In this document: positions 46,494-59,558 of the stretch, piece by piece | How the letters are laid out: each line of letters begins with the position of its first letter | Numbering within the stretch: position 1 is the first letter of the stretch | NCBI GenBank assembly: GCA_029216955.1 | Contig: JANAVB010016199.1 | Span: 12,332,214 to 12,396,213 of the forward strand | DNA: 64,000 bases | Direction: 5' to 3' | Source of the DNA: Iris pallida | Taxonomy: Eukaryota; Streptophyta; Magnoliopsida; Asparagales; Iridaceae | The notes under the pieces: generated by a model | Database searches by the model: none | The model's input: the letters and a program-made list of their open reading frames with translations, nothing else | Told to the model about the DNA's origin: nothing | Position numbers and translations under genes: made by a program

Positions 46494-46885
46494 ATCACTA
46501 CCACATTTCTAGTTTGAGGGTATTTTTGTCATTTTTAAGGTTATTTAAATTTATTATAATTTATTTGAATTTATAGGAATTTTTAGGATTTATTTTGGAA
46601 TTGTTTGAAGGATGGTTGACTAGGTTGACTTTGACTAGCATTGACCTTGGTAGGCTAACCTAGAAGCTAACCCTAGTTGTGTTGGACTTGGTTAGGTCAT
46701 GTAACCCTAGTTAGACTAGAGTTAACCTAGGGTTTAGTCATTAAACTCAAGTTAGACTAGTTAAGTCATAAGCCATGACTTATGGTTGAAAACTTGGCAC
46801 ATAGCAGCCCAAAGCCCAACCCACTAAGCTAACCCTAACCCTAATTCATGTTGGCCGGCCACATACACTAGCATTGGGAATCCCC

Positions 46886-46894
46886 CTATAAATA
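46886..46894 (+). promoter_or_regulatory. candidate TATA box of T2 5' LTR
   Basis: CCCCTATAAATATTC precedes a pyrimidine-rich stretch, as expected for a plant promoter. The partner LTR reads CTAAAAATATT at 55770-55780, so the box is lost there. Confidence 0.5.
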
Positions 46895-48918
46895 TTCTCC
46901 TCCATTTAGGGCTAGCCTCTTTAGGAAAGAACAAGTTAAGGAAGAGGTATTTTCTCAACTTCATTAATTCATAGAAATTCCATTTTATCTCCTTTTTCCC
47001 TCAAACATATTGCAATAGGTTCTAATCTAGGTATACTTGCTGTTTGTGGTGGTTTTTCTCAGTTTGTGTGCAATTTGAAGGAGTTTGCTAGCAAGGAGGA
47101 ACCCCCCTATTGGAAGCTTTTATTGCATTTGGACACCACTAGGTAAATTACCCTAAACTCTATTAAATTCTGGATTTCTTTGCATGGAGACCTAGATCTA
47201 GGTGTCCCCTAGCTAACCCTATATTTTTGTGGCATTTTGGACCCATTTCGTGTCCGTATCGGACACATATTCGACCTAGACCTAAGTGTTTGATGAAATG
47301 TCCCAAAGGACATTTCGACCTAATTTCAGGAATCTAATTGAATGAATTTGTTGTCCTATGTGTTGCTTATGGATTTCTGTGGGACTGAGTAGGTTTTAGT
47401 GTCATGTCGTGTCGGGATCGGGACACGAACACGCGGGTTGACTCACTACACACGCTGCCCTGCTATTCGGGGGCTGTACCGGACACGACACACGACCACT
47501 GGACACAAAACTTGACACATGCCTTGGGGCAGTATCTGACATGCCACGTGTCAAGTTTCAGATGACCACATGGCGTGTCGAGGGAGAAATCACCATCGCA
47601 CTGTTTGTGCACTGACTGTTCAGTCGTTTGAATCGGGTTCTGATACGTTGTCCTGGACACGTCTGTGCGACTTGACACAGGGATTCAGGGTGTTGGACAC
47701 GTAGCTGGGCCCTAGGCGAACCTAGGAACAAGACCACGAGACACTTGGACACCTGTGTCGTGTCCTAGACCTAAGTGCACACACGCACGAGACAGTGCAC
47801 TACTGTGCATTGTCTGTGTATGCTGAAATGGTTTTAATCGTGTTGGACACATCGTGTCACGTTGTGGTATGACACTCTGACGCTAAATGACACATGCACA
47901 TATCTAGGATGCATTACTAACCTTTAATTTTGTAATTTAATTGTTTTCGAATTACGTTTTCCAATTTCCCCTAAATTTCTGATACATGAACATTTCCTGT
48001 TTTTCCAGTTTTTGATAATTGATTTTAGGCAGCTAATTAAACCTATTTAAATGATGATAATTGTTGGTTTTATATCCTAAAATGGTTCTTCTACATGTTT
48101 TCTATCTATGGGTCGAATTTGGGTATTTTTCATTGAATATTGGATTTAATTGGGATTTCGAAATCCTTGGTCAGAAAACTGGAAACTGTTGGTATACAAA
48201 TGAATTGGTTTTCTTCCCTTTCCTCTGTTAAAACTGAACTGAATTGGTTCCCTTCCAATTTTCTGAAACTGAAACTGTTTTGTAATTGGAATTGGTTTCC
48301 TTTCCTTTCTCTTCTCTATTACTGTTTTAAGCCACACATATTTCCTGCACACTCTGTCCTATTCCTATATCACAGTCTTACTGCTCACACACACATTCCT
48401 ATCTATGTTCCTGTACACAGGAAACACACACACAGAGTCCACTCTTTACACATGTACACACACCTATTAGCTAAGTCTCATATTGTCTCTCTTTGTACAC
48501 ACACACACTGTTTATCATACACCCTTCATGACACACACTCTCTCACACACATTGACACTACACTATCAGCCACACACACACATATGCCTTCCCTCTCTCT
48601 ATATACACATGTATGCATATATTATATATGAATATCAATATATGTAAGTAATGTATATACAATGTAGGTAGCCTACATATATATGTATATATATATAATG
48701 TAATGTATGTAAAATATGCATATGTATATATATGTAATATTGAATGCCTAATGTAATGTATCTAAATATATATGTATATTGATAAATAAGTTAGACACGT
48801 TGAATGTATGCTAGTTATATAGCATATAGCTATATTGTGATATTGTGATATAGTTGGGATAGGCTTGGTTCAGGCTTGCATAGCCTTGTAGTGGTGTGTA
48901 CTAGCTAATATAGGCTTG

Positions 48919-49023
48919 TTTGACCTAGTTTAGACTTGTTTGACCTAGTTGACCATAGTTGACCTAGTTTAACTTCTAGGGTTGACCAGAGTTGACCAAG
49001 AGTTGACTTTGGCCTAGATTGAC
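48919..49023 (+). promoter_or_regulatory. W-box cluster in T2 5' LTR
   Basis: Eight TTGAC words in about 105 bp, mostly TTGACC, on one strand. The 3' LTR keeps seven at 58144-58247. T3 has an equivalent cluster on its own strand. Confidence 0.6.
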
Positions 49024-50331
49024 CTAGATTCATTTAGAATGCATTGAATTGCATTTTGTTATCATTTTAGACTTGTTGTGACTTGTGCTGTTCTGATTAG
49101 GAGCCAGACACCTCTCTTCGGACAGTACATTTCATCCGGACACTCAGATACTAGGCGAGTACATTCTCTGATCATTTTATATCCTGCTTAGAATTATTTT
49201 CCTGCTTTAAATTACCTTACTTGATACTGTCACGTTGGTCATACGGATTAGTACTATATGGATCCCTTCTTGAGATGTTATCCCTTCAGGGAGCATCGGG
49301 TACTTCATGTTCTGTGCGTTTCACTTACATGGCGTATCACTATGCTTCATTGGTTCATTGAATCACTTGTGACATGTACTATCATGATCACAGAGTCTTC
49401 CATGAATCCTTCTATTTATTGGGCTTCCTAGAATCCCCATTTATGGGACTACCATGTACCACCCTTCGGGGGCCATTGCATGGAATCATAACATAACCTG
49501 GCTGGATCCTTGTGTATTGATTGGGGGTACGGGGGAGTAGAAGTGGACATGTGAATAATACCCAAGTAGTATCTCATCAGAATCATTCCGTAGTGTCTCA
49601 TCAGAATCATCCTATGCCATTTACATGTCTATATTGTACTCTGACTCACTAGCCACTGTTAGTCTCTATTTATAGTAGATATTTTTATTACAGTTCTCTC
49701 TCTGTTTACATACTGCATTCTTTCAGTAACTGTATCTTACTTTACTGTATGATTATATTTTCTAACCTGCTATGAACTGTTGAGATGTATTGTGCTCGCT
49801 CCTGTCCTGACTGGTCCTGTTGAAAATATTACAGAGGACGAGGAGGAGGCCTGTGTGGATACCTTCTACGGGGCAGTCCTAGACGACACTTGTGAGCTGG
49901 ACTCTCAGGAGGACCCAGCTCTAGCTGAGGATATTACCCCTATTGCCTAGACTAGCTTAGTTAGGTTTTATCCGACTTATGTTGTCTTGAGGCTAGTAGT
50001 TAGACTTTATATTTCTGTCTTCGAGATCTGAGTTGTATATATTCTTTCATATTCAGAGATGGGACTTGTATTCTGGATATTTGCTGAGATGTTATCTTAG
50101 ACTATTTGATCATCTGTATTTTTTTTGAGTTCTATATCATATCGTGCTTCTTCTTCCTTAGCTGTGATTGAGTTTATTTACTGCTATGTCACCCCCATTC
50201 GAGGAGTATAAACTGTTTAGCTTTATATTATTAGATGTTGTGACCTAGGACTGCGTTCTACCGCCGACACTGCGGCGTAGGCTGGACGTACCCATGTCTC
50301 GTGCCCTTGCTCTAGGGTATGGGTCGTGATA

Positions 50332-50575
50332 CGTTTTTAGTGGTGGCCCATGCAGGTCTAGACTAGAAGTGTAGTGGTATTCGAACCAGAGTATCACTAC
50401 AGCCTGCAGTAGGATATAGGACATTAGTTTTTAAGGTACTCAATCACATTAGGAAAAACTCTATTATTGCCATCTAAATCCTTATTGTCAATCGATTCTT
50501 TTGAATTTTAACTGTCCGCCTTTGTTATATCGCTTCTTTCTCAAAAATTGATACTCTTGTTGGTCTATCTTCACG
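50332..50575 (+). other. T2 leader with primer-site-like motif
   Basis: TGGTGGCCCATG at 50341-50352 lies nine bases after the LTR. The first 100 bp or so match the T3 leader on the other strand (39240-39341). No initiator-Met site is present. Confidence 0.5.
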
Positions 50576-51860
50576 ATGGTGGAGACGCGGTCGCACCGTA
50601 CCATTCATGGGGATGCTGTAGAGGGGTTTGCTACCTCTCAGCCAGTTCAGCAGAGACATGAGACTGTAGCTCCTACCACCTCTGCTCGTATTGAGACTCC
50701 AACAGCAGTAGCAGCAGGGGGTATGCCTCTACCGGCTCGGAGGCAGGACCGAGTCATCGCAGAGATGCCTTTCCAGCAGCCGCCGCCTACAGGATACGTA
50801 GATACGGTACAGATATTCGCCTAGTTCCAGCAGTTTATGGAGGTGCAGCAGACCCGACAGGCTAGAAGCATAGAGTTGGCCATTACGACAGTCGCAGCTC
50901 GACCAGCAGTCCAGCAGCCGAGGACACCGGGGATAGAGCAGTTCCAGAAGATGAGCCCCAGAGACTTCCTGGGGACAGAGGGGATCCTATATGCTGATGA
51001 GTGGATCGAGCATATAGAGGAGATCTTCCGCCTGGCCCGGATACCGGCAGATCTCCAGATTGAGACAACAGCTAGCCGGATACGAGATCTTGCTCGCACC
51101 TGGTATCAGTCAGACCCCAGGATGGGGGTAGCTGGGCAGACTTGGGAGGAGTTCAAGGGCTTCTTCAAGAAGAAGTTCTTTCCAGATTCAACGCTTCGAG
51201 CCTTGGAGTCGCAGTTCGAGAGCTTGGTTCAGGGGAGCCTATCAGTGGAGGAGTATGCTGGGGAGTTCGGCCGCCTCGACAGATTCGTAGAGGGCTTGAG
51301 CGAGACGACGAAGGCCCAGAGGTTCCGGAAGGGTCTGGTCAAGGAGGTCAAGTCCTTGACCAAGGGCAACAGGGATGCCACATTTGAGGAGATCTTGACG
51401 GGAGCCTTATTGGCAGAGGATGATCTTGAGCTTAGGCTCATGAGGGGGCAAGACCTAGTTGGGGGCAGCAGCAGCGAAGGCCAGGCCAAGAGGCCCCACT
51501 TTCAGCACCAGCAGCCGAGGCAGTTCCAGCCGCAGCCGATCCAGCAGAGGCCAGTTCACCAGCAGCAGCAGCCGAGACAGTACCAGCGGGGCCAGAGACA
51601 GGTGATCACTTGTGCTTACTACAAGAAGCCCGGGCATGTCACCAATGAGTGCCGGAAGAGACTGGGCCAGTGCCTAGTATGTGGTTCAGTAGACCACCAG
51701 ATGAGGGAGTGTCGCATAGCACAAGCAGCTCAGGGAGCAGCAGTCAGAGCTCCAGCAGGCCAGCAGAGGGGGACCAGCCCTGCCGACACAGCAGCAGAGA
51801 TTTGTTCAGCATCAGCAGTAGGCCAGGGGAGGCCAGCAGGGGCGAGCTTTTGCCATGGTA
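50576..51860 (+). pseudogene. T2 Gag, broken
   Basis: Starts MVETRSHRT at 50576. A TAG at 50822-50824 interrupts the frame where Gln fits (CAG to TAG); the same frame continues to about 51830. It holds the gag capsid region (GTEGILYADEWI, FKGFFKKKFFP, LRALESQFESL, SVEEYAGEFGRL) then a Gln/Pro-rich stretch and two zinc knuckles. The first reads CAYYKKPGHVTNEC with Tyr for its second Cys; the second, CLVCGSVDHQMREC, is complete. A one-base frameshift between about 51660 and 51830 separates it from the protease frame. Gag forms the virus-like particle and binds RNA. Confidence 0.9.
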
Positions 51861-54771
51861 GCCGGAGATACAGAGGCGATAAGAGAGCTGATCGCAGGTT
51901 CGATTCTTCTCGACTCCAGTCCAGCTTTTGTATTATTCGATTCTGGTGCTTCGCATAGCTTCATATCAGTATCTTTTATGATTAGACATGGTATCATAGC
52001 TGAATCATTGCCTAGGACTTACAAGATGACGATCGGGGGTGGCATTATCCTCGTGAGTGATGTTTGTAAGGTTCGAAGTGTAGTTTTGGAAGGCCGTGAG
52101 TTGGAGGTGAGCCTGCTCGTAATGCCATTGCCGAACTATGATATATTACTTGGTATGGATTGGTTGAGCAGGTACCACACTAGCATTGATTGCAGAGGGG
52201 GTAGAGTTCTTTTCAGAGTGCCGGGGGATCCAGAGTTCGAGTACTCCAGACGTCAGACAGAGCAGAGCAGCAGAGTTTTCTGCGGAGTCTCGGTTAAGGA
52301 GCAGGCGATTCCACACCCCTTGATAGCAGAGTATATGGATGTTTTCCTAGAGGAGTTGCCTGGATTGCCACCGGACAAAAATATTGAGTTCTCGATAGAC
52401 TTGGTTCCAGGAGCGGAACCCATCTCTCAGCATGTCTATCGGGTGAACAATAGTGAGTTGGTGGAGCTGAAGAAGCAGGTGGATGAGCTGCAAGACAAGG
52501 GCTTCATCCGTTCGAGTTCGTCGCCATGGGGTGCACCAGTGTTGTTTATGCCGAAGAAGGATGGGTCAGTACGGATGTGTATTGACTATAGGTCATTCAA
52601 CAACCTCACGATCAAGAACAGATACCCACTACCGCGGATCGACGATCTTTTTGACCAGTTGAGCGGAGCTCGAGTATTTTCCAAGATTGATATGAGGTCG
52701 GGATATCACTAGGTGAAGTTGAAGGAGGAGGATATTCCCAAGACCGCTTTCAGGATGCGGTACAGGCAGTTTGAGTTTTTGGTTATGCCGTTTGGGCTAA
52801 CCAATGCACCAACAGTGTTTATGAACCTAATGAACAAGATGTTCTACCAGTACCTGGATCAGTTTGTGGTGGTGTTCATTGACGACATCTTAATATATTC
52901 CAAGACTGAGGAGGAGCATGAGGAGCATCTGAGGATAGTACTAGAGATTCTCAGGAAGGAGCAGCTTTATGGGAAGCTCTCCAAGTGTGTTCTTCTTTGA
53001 CCAGGTGGACTTCTTGGGGCATGTGGTGACTGGAGATGGTATCTCAGTTGACCCCAAGAAGATCGTAGCAGTTGAGGCATGGGCAGTGCTGACTTCAGTG
53101 GCAGAGATCAGGAGTTTCCTAGGGCTGGTAGGATATTATCGGAGATTTGTGCAGGATTTCTCCCAGGTTGCAGAACCGTTGACTCGGTTGACCCGGAAGG
53201 ATGCTGAGTTCATTTGGTCAGAGGAGTGTCAGACAGCTTTTGATGAGTTGAAGAAGCGGCTTACGACAGCTCCAATTCTGACATTGCCTTCAGGATCAGG
53301 TGGATTCACTATTTATAGTGACGCTTCAGGGAAGGGGCTGGGTTGTGTGTTGCAGCAGCATGGGAAGGTGATTGCCTATACTTCCAGACAATTATATCCC
53401 CATGATAAGAACTACCCTACCCATGACCTTGAGCTGGCAGCGGTGATATTTGCTCTGAAATTGTGGAAGCATTATCTGTATGGGGAGAGGGTAGAGATTT
53501 TTACAGATCACAAGAGTTTAAAGTATATGTTCACTCAGAAGGAGCTGAACATGAGGCAGCGCAGATGGCTAGAGTTGATGAAGGACTTTGACATCCTACT
53601 TCGGTATCACCCAGGGAAGGCCAACGTGGTTGCCGATGCCTTGAGTAGGTACCCGATAGCCGTGTTTGACCATGGACCATCACTTGCTTGCTGATTTGGA
53701 GAGCGTTGGGATTGAGGTGATTGTGCCCGGGGTACAGATGCAGATGTGGGGCATGCAGATACAGTCGGACTTGATGGAGAGGATCAAGGCGACACAGTTT
53801 GAGGACGTTGCTCTGCGGTGCCTCCGAGAGCAGGTTCGAGCAAGATTACTGGATGGCGAGTTTTCTCTTGCAGAGGATGGTGCCTTGAGGCACGGTTCCA
53901 GGTTATGTGTGCCCAGCGGAGAGCTCAGGGAGCAGGTTTTGCAGGAGGCCCACAGATCTCAGTACTCTATACACCCTGGTGCCAACAAGATGTACCGAGA
54001 TCTGAGGAAGCATGTTTGGTGGTCCAAGATGAAACGGGAGGTGGCTCGCTTCATAGCTAGGTGCTTGGTCTGTTAGCAGGTCAAGGCAGAGAGGCAGAGG
54101 CCCGGTGGGTTGTTGCAGCCGCTGCCCATTCCCGAGTGGAAATGGGAGTATATCACTAAGGATTTCGTATCCGGATTGTCGCGTACACCAGGAAAAAAGA
54201 TACGATTTGGGTCATCGTTGACAGGTTGACCAAATCGGCCCACTTCTTGCCATTCAAGGTGGGTACGTCTATAGAGAGGCTGGCAGAGATGTATATGCGA
54301 CAGATAGTCAAGATTCACGGGGTTTCGGTCAGCATCATCTCAGATCGGGATAGTCGCTTTACTTCCCATTTTTGGAGGAGTCTGCAGACCAGGCACTCAG
54401 CTCAAATTTAGTACTGTATACCAACCCCAGATGGACGGACAGTCAGAGAGGACTATTCAGACACTTGAGGATATGCTACGAACGTGCGTCCTAGACTTTG
54501 GAGGTTCCTGGGAGGATCATCTACATTTGGTGGAGTTTGCTTACAACAACAGCTTCCAGGCCAGCATTGAGATGTCACCTTTCGAGGTTCTGTACGGTGT
54601 AGGTGTCGTACACCCTTATCTTAGGATGATGTTGGTGAGCGAGCTTTACTGGGACCAGAGATGGTTGTTGACGCAGCCGAGAAGGTGAAGCTCATCAGGG
54701 ACAGACTTCGCGTGGCGCAGGACAGACATCGGCACTGGGCCGATAGCCACCGGAGACCGTTGGAGTTTGAG
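51855..54771 (+). pseudogene. T2 Pol: protease, RT, RNase H, integrase, first exon
   Basis: Protease FDSGASHSF (about 51940); [29 protein letters not shown] (about 52885); RNase [31 protein letters not shown]; integrase zinc-binding end HRSQYSIHPG...RCLVC and core [33 protein letters not shown]. Stops at 52710-52712 and 54074-54076 both stand where Gln fits (CAG to TAG). Frameshifts occur near 52990, 53680, 54190 and 54395, and a local deletion is likely near 54600-54650. The reading stops at LEFE, immediately before a GT-AG intron. Confidence 0.92.
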
Positions 54772-54864
54772 GTACAGATTAGAGTAGGATTAGATTTAGG
54801 TTTGTTTGTTTGTGATTTTGATCATGTTTTATTATTTAATAATTGAGACCTTGCTTGTGATTAG
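54772..54864 (+). other. 93-bp spliceosomal-type intron in T2 pol
   Basis: GAG|GTACAG at the left and TGATTAG|GTT at the right enclose a T-rich 93-bp segment with in-frame stops. Removing it joins LEFE to VGDQVFLRISP in the same frame. T1 has LEFKEGDHVFLKISP with no gap at the matching place (near 30390-30430), so the segment is an addition at a conserved coding position. Confidence 0.8.
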
Positions 54865-55287
54865 GTTGGAGACCAGGTTTTCTTGAGGATATCTCCGACT
54901 CGTGGTACGATACATTTTGGTGGAGGCGGGAAGCTTAGCCCGCGCTCCATCGGCCCTTTCGTTATCAGCGGGAGAGTCGGTGACGTGACATACAGGCTAG
55001 ACTTGCCACCTTCACTAGTGGGGGTCCATAACGTATTCCATGTATCACAGTTAAGACGGTACGTGGCTGATCCTAGCCATGTGCTTGATCATTCAGAGAT
55101 TGAGGTTGGACCTTCTCTCAGCTATCTAGAGCAGCCAGTGGAGATACTGGATCGACGGAAGAAGGTTCTGAGGAACCAGGTGATACCCTTGGTACGCGTT
55201 GCATGGAGGCATCATTCTCCAGAAGAGTCTACCTGGGAGCAGGAGGATGAGATGCGCGAGTGATACCCTTATCTTTTTGGACCGTGA
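54865..55287 (+). pseudogene. T2 Pol second exon: integrase C-terminus and chromodomain
   Basis: Continues VGDQVFLRISP, KLSPRSIGPF, YRLDLPPSL, VFHVSQLRRY, then VGPSLSYLEQPVEILDRR, VRVAWRHHSPEESTWE. The last part is the chromodomain-type segment of plant chromoviruses, thought to guide integration to heterochromatin. A TGA at 55261-55263 (probably from CGA) cuts off the final YPYLFGP; the natural stop is TGA at 55285-55287. Confidence 0.88.
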
Positions 55288-55350
55288 GGTATACTTTCTA
55301 TCCTTCTCATCAGTTACATTTCGCCTTTCAATTTCAAGAACAAAATTCTT

Positions 55351-55366
55351 TTAAGGAGGGTAGATT
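55351..55366 (+). promoter_or_regulatory. T2 polypurine tract
   Basis: TTAAGGAGGGTAGATT ends directly at the 3' LTR start TGTCACTACC; primes plus-strand DNA synthesis. Confidence 0.85.
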
Positions 55367-57557
55367 TGTCACTACCATATTTCTAGTTTGAGGATATTTT
55401 TGTCATTTTTAAGGTTATTTGAATTTATTATAATTTATTTGAATTTATGGGAATTTTTAGGATTTATTTTGGAATTGTTTGAAGGATGGTTGACTAGGTT
55501 GACTTTGACTAGCATTGACTTTGGTAGGCTAACCTAGAAGCTAACCCTAGCTGTGTTGGACTTGGTTAGGTCATGTAACCCTAGTTAGACTAGAGTTAAC
55601 CTAGGGTTTAGTCATTAAACTCAAGTTAGACTAGTTAAGTCATAAGCCATTACTTATGGTTGAACCATTAATTAACAACTTGGCACATAGGAGCCCAAAG
55701 CCCAACCCACAAAGCTAACCCTAACCCTAATTCATGTTGGCCGGCCACATACACTAGCATTAGGAATCTCTCCTAAAAATATTCTCCTCCATTTAGGGCT
55801 AGCCTCTTTAGGAAAGAATAAGTTAAGGAAGAGGTATTTTCTCAACTTTATTAATTCATAGAAATTCCATTTTATCTCCTTTTTCCCTCAAATAAATTGC
55901 AATAGGTTCTAATCTAGGTATACTTGCTGTTTGTGGAGATTTTTCTTAGTTTGTGTGCAATTTGAAGAAGTTTACTAGCAAGGAGGAACCCTCCTATTGG
56001 AAGCTTTTCTTGCATTTGGACACCACTAGGTAAATCATCCTAAACTCCTTTAAATTTTGAATTTCTTTGCATGGAGACCTAGATCTAGGTGTCCCCTAGC
56101 TAACCCTAGATTTTCGTGGCATTTTGGACCCATTTCGTGTCCGTATCGGACACGTATCCGACATAGACCTAAGTGTTTGATGAAATGTCCCAAAGGACAT
56201 TTCGACCTAATTTCAGGAATCTAATTGAATGGATTTGTTGTCCTATGTGTTGCTTATGGATTTCTGTGGGACTGAGTAGGTTTTAGTGTCGTGTCGTGTC
56301 GGGATCGGGACACGAATACGTGGGTTGACTTACTGTACACGCTGCCCTGCTATTCGGGGGCTGTACCAGACACGACACGCGACCACTGGAGATGAAACTT
56401 GACACACGCCTTGGGGCAGTGTCTGACATGCCACATGTCAAGTTTCAGATGACCACGTGGCATATCGAGGGAGAAATCATCATCGTACTGTTTGTGCATT
56501 GACTGTTCAGTCGTTTGAATCGGGTTCTGATACGTTGTCCTGGACACGTTTGTGCGACTCGACATGAGGATTCAGGGTATTGGACACGTAGCTGGACCCT
56601 AGGCGAACCTAGGGACACGACCACGAGACACTTGGACACCTGTGTCGTGTCCTAGACCTAAGTGCACACACGCACGAGACAGTGCACTGCTATGCAGTGT
56701 CTGTGTATGCTAAAATGGTTTTAATCGTGTTGGACACATCGTGTCACGTTGTGGTATGACACTCTGACACTAAATGACACGTGCACATATCTAGGATGCA
56801 TTACCAACCTTTAATTTTGCAATTTAATTGTTTTCGAATTACGTTTTCCAATTTTCCCTAAATTTCTGATACATGAACATTTTCTGTTTTTCCAGTTTTT
56901 GATAATTGATTTTAGGCAGCTAATTAAACCTATTTAAATGATGATAATTGTTGGTTTTATATCCTAAAATTGTTCTCCTACATTTTTTCTATCTATGGGT
57001 CGAATTTAGGTGTTTTTCATTGAATATTGGATTTAATTGGGATTTCGAAATCCTTGGTCAAAAAACTGGAAACTGTTGGTATACAAATGAATTGGTTTTC
57101 TTCCCTTTCCTTTGTTAAAACTGAACTGAATTGGTTCCCTTCCTATTTTCTAAAACTGAAACTGTTTTGTAATTGGAATTGGTTTCCTTTCCTTCCTCTT
57201 CTCTATTACTGTTTTCAGCCACACATTTTTCCTGCACACTCTGTCCTATTCCTATATCACAGTCTCACTGCTCACACACACATTCCTATCTATGTTCCTG
57301 TACACAGGAAACTCACACACACATAGTCCACTCTTTACACATGTACACACACCTATTAGCTAAGTCTCATATTGTCTCTCTTTGTACACACACACTGTTT
57401 ATCATACACCCTTCATGACACACACTCTCACACACACATTGACACTACACTATCAGCCACACACACACACATGCCTCCCCTCTCTCTATATACACATGTA
57501 TGTATATATTATATATGAATATCAATATATGTAAGTAATGTATATACAATGTAGGTA

Positions 57558-57924
<367 letters not shown>

Positions 57925-58143
57925 GTAATGTATGTAAAATATGCATATGTATATATGTGTAATATTGAATGCCTAATGTAATGTATCTAATATATATGTA
58001 TATTGATAAATAAGTTAGACATGTTGAATGTATGCTAGTTATATAACATATAGCTATATTGTGATATTGTGATATAGTTGGGATAGGCTTGGTTCAGGCT
58101 TGTATAGCCTTGTAGTGGTGTGTACTAGCTAGTATAGGCTTGT

Positions 58144-58247
58144 TTGACCTAGTTTAGACTTGTTAGACTTAGTTGACCATAGTTAACCTAGTTTGACTTC
58201 TAGGGTTGACTAGAGTTGACCAAGAGTTGACTTTGGCCTAGATTGAC
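58144..58247 (+). promoter_or_regulatory. W-box cluster in T2 3' LTR
   Basis: Seven TTGAC words in 104 bp, matching the eight of the 5' LTR at 48919-49023. Confidence 0.6.
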
Positions 58248-59558
58248 CTAGATTCATTTAGAATGCATTGAATTGCATCTTGTTATCATTTTAGACTTGT
58301 TGTGACTTGTGCTGTTCTGATTAGGAGCCAAACACCTCTCCTCGGACAGTACATTTCATCCGGACACTCAGATACCAGGCGAGTACATTCTCTGATCATT
58401 TTATATCCTGCTTAGAATTATTTTCCTGCTTTAAATTATCTTACTTGATACTGTCACGTTGGTTACACGGATTAGTACTATATGGATCCCTTCTTGAGAT
58501 ATTATCCCTTCAGGGAGCATCAGGTACTTCATGTTCTGTGCGTTTCACTTACATGGCGTATCACTATGCTTCATTGGTTCATTGAATCACTTATGTCATG
58601 TACTCTCATGATCACGGAGTCTTCCATGAATCCTTTCATTTATTGGGCTTCCTAGAATCCCCATTATGGGACTACCATGTACCACCCTTCGAGGGCCATT
58701 GCATAGAATCATAACATAACTTGGCTAGATCCTTGTATATTGATTGGGGGTACGGGGGAGTAGAAGTGGACATGTGGTAATACCCAAGTAGTATCTTATC
58801 AGAATCATTCCGTAGTGTCTCATCAAAATCATCCTATGTATTTACATGTCTATATTGTACTCTGACTCACTAGCCACTGTTAGTCTCTATTTATAGTAGA
58901 TATTTTTATTACAGTTCTCTCTCTGTTTACATACTGCATTCTTTCAGTACCTGTATCTTACTTTACTGTATGTTTATATTTTCTAACCTGCTATGAACTG
59001 TTGAGATGTATTGTGCTCGCTCCTGTCCTGACTGGACCTGTTGAAAATATTACAGAGGACGAGGAGGAGGCCTGCGTGGATACCTTCTACGGGGTAGCCC
59101 TAGACGACACTTGTGAGCTGGACTCTCAGGAGGACCCAGCTCTAGTTGAGGACATTACCCCTATTGCCAAGACTAGCTTAGTTAGGCTTTATCTGACTTA
59201 TGTTGTCTTGAGGCTAGTAGTTAGACTTTATATTTCTGTCTTCGAGATCTGAGTTGTATATATTCTTTCATATTCCGTAGATGGGACTTGTATTCTGGAT
59301 ATTTGTTGAGATGTTATCTTAGACTATTTGATCATTTGTATTTTCCTTGAGTTCTATATGATATCGTGCTTCTTCTTCTTCAGTTGTGATTGAGTTTATT
59401 TACTGCTATGTCACCCCCATTCGGGGAGTATAAATTGTTTAGCTTTATATTGTTAGATATTGTGACCTAGGACAGCGTTCTACCGCCGACACTGCGACGT
59501 AGGCTGGACGTACCCACGTCTCGTGCCCTTACTCTAGGGTGCGGATCGTGACAACAAA

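Larger units (their letters stand above)
46494..50331 (+). repeat. T2 5' LTR (3.84 kb)
   Basis: Aligns with 55367-59553. U3 has TTGAC words near 46614-46650, two telomere-like CCCTAA units near 46838 (too few to matter), a TATA box at 46886, a region at 47400-47890 dense in GTGTC/GACAC words, CA-rich DNA at 48380-48600 and a W-box cluster at 48919-49023. Confidence 0.95.

Noticed and set aside
46830..46855. Telomere-like CCCTAACCCTAA in the T2 LTRs
   Set aside because: Only two units, present in both LTRs as part of the LTR sequence, so not an interstitial telomere.
48380..48620. His/Thr-rich ORF (48140-48631) as a gene
   Set aside because: Its C-terminal half is a translation of CA-repeat DNA inside the T2 5' LTR; the partner LTR breaks the frame.
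50883..51489. Minus-strand ORFs opposite T2 gag
   Set aside because: Antisense shadows of a GC-richer coding region with no conserved motifs.
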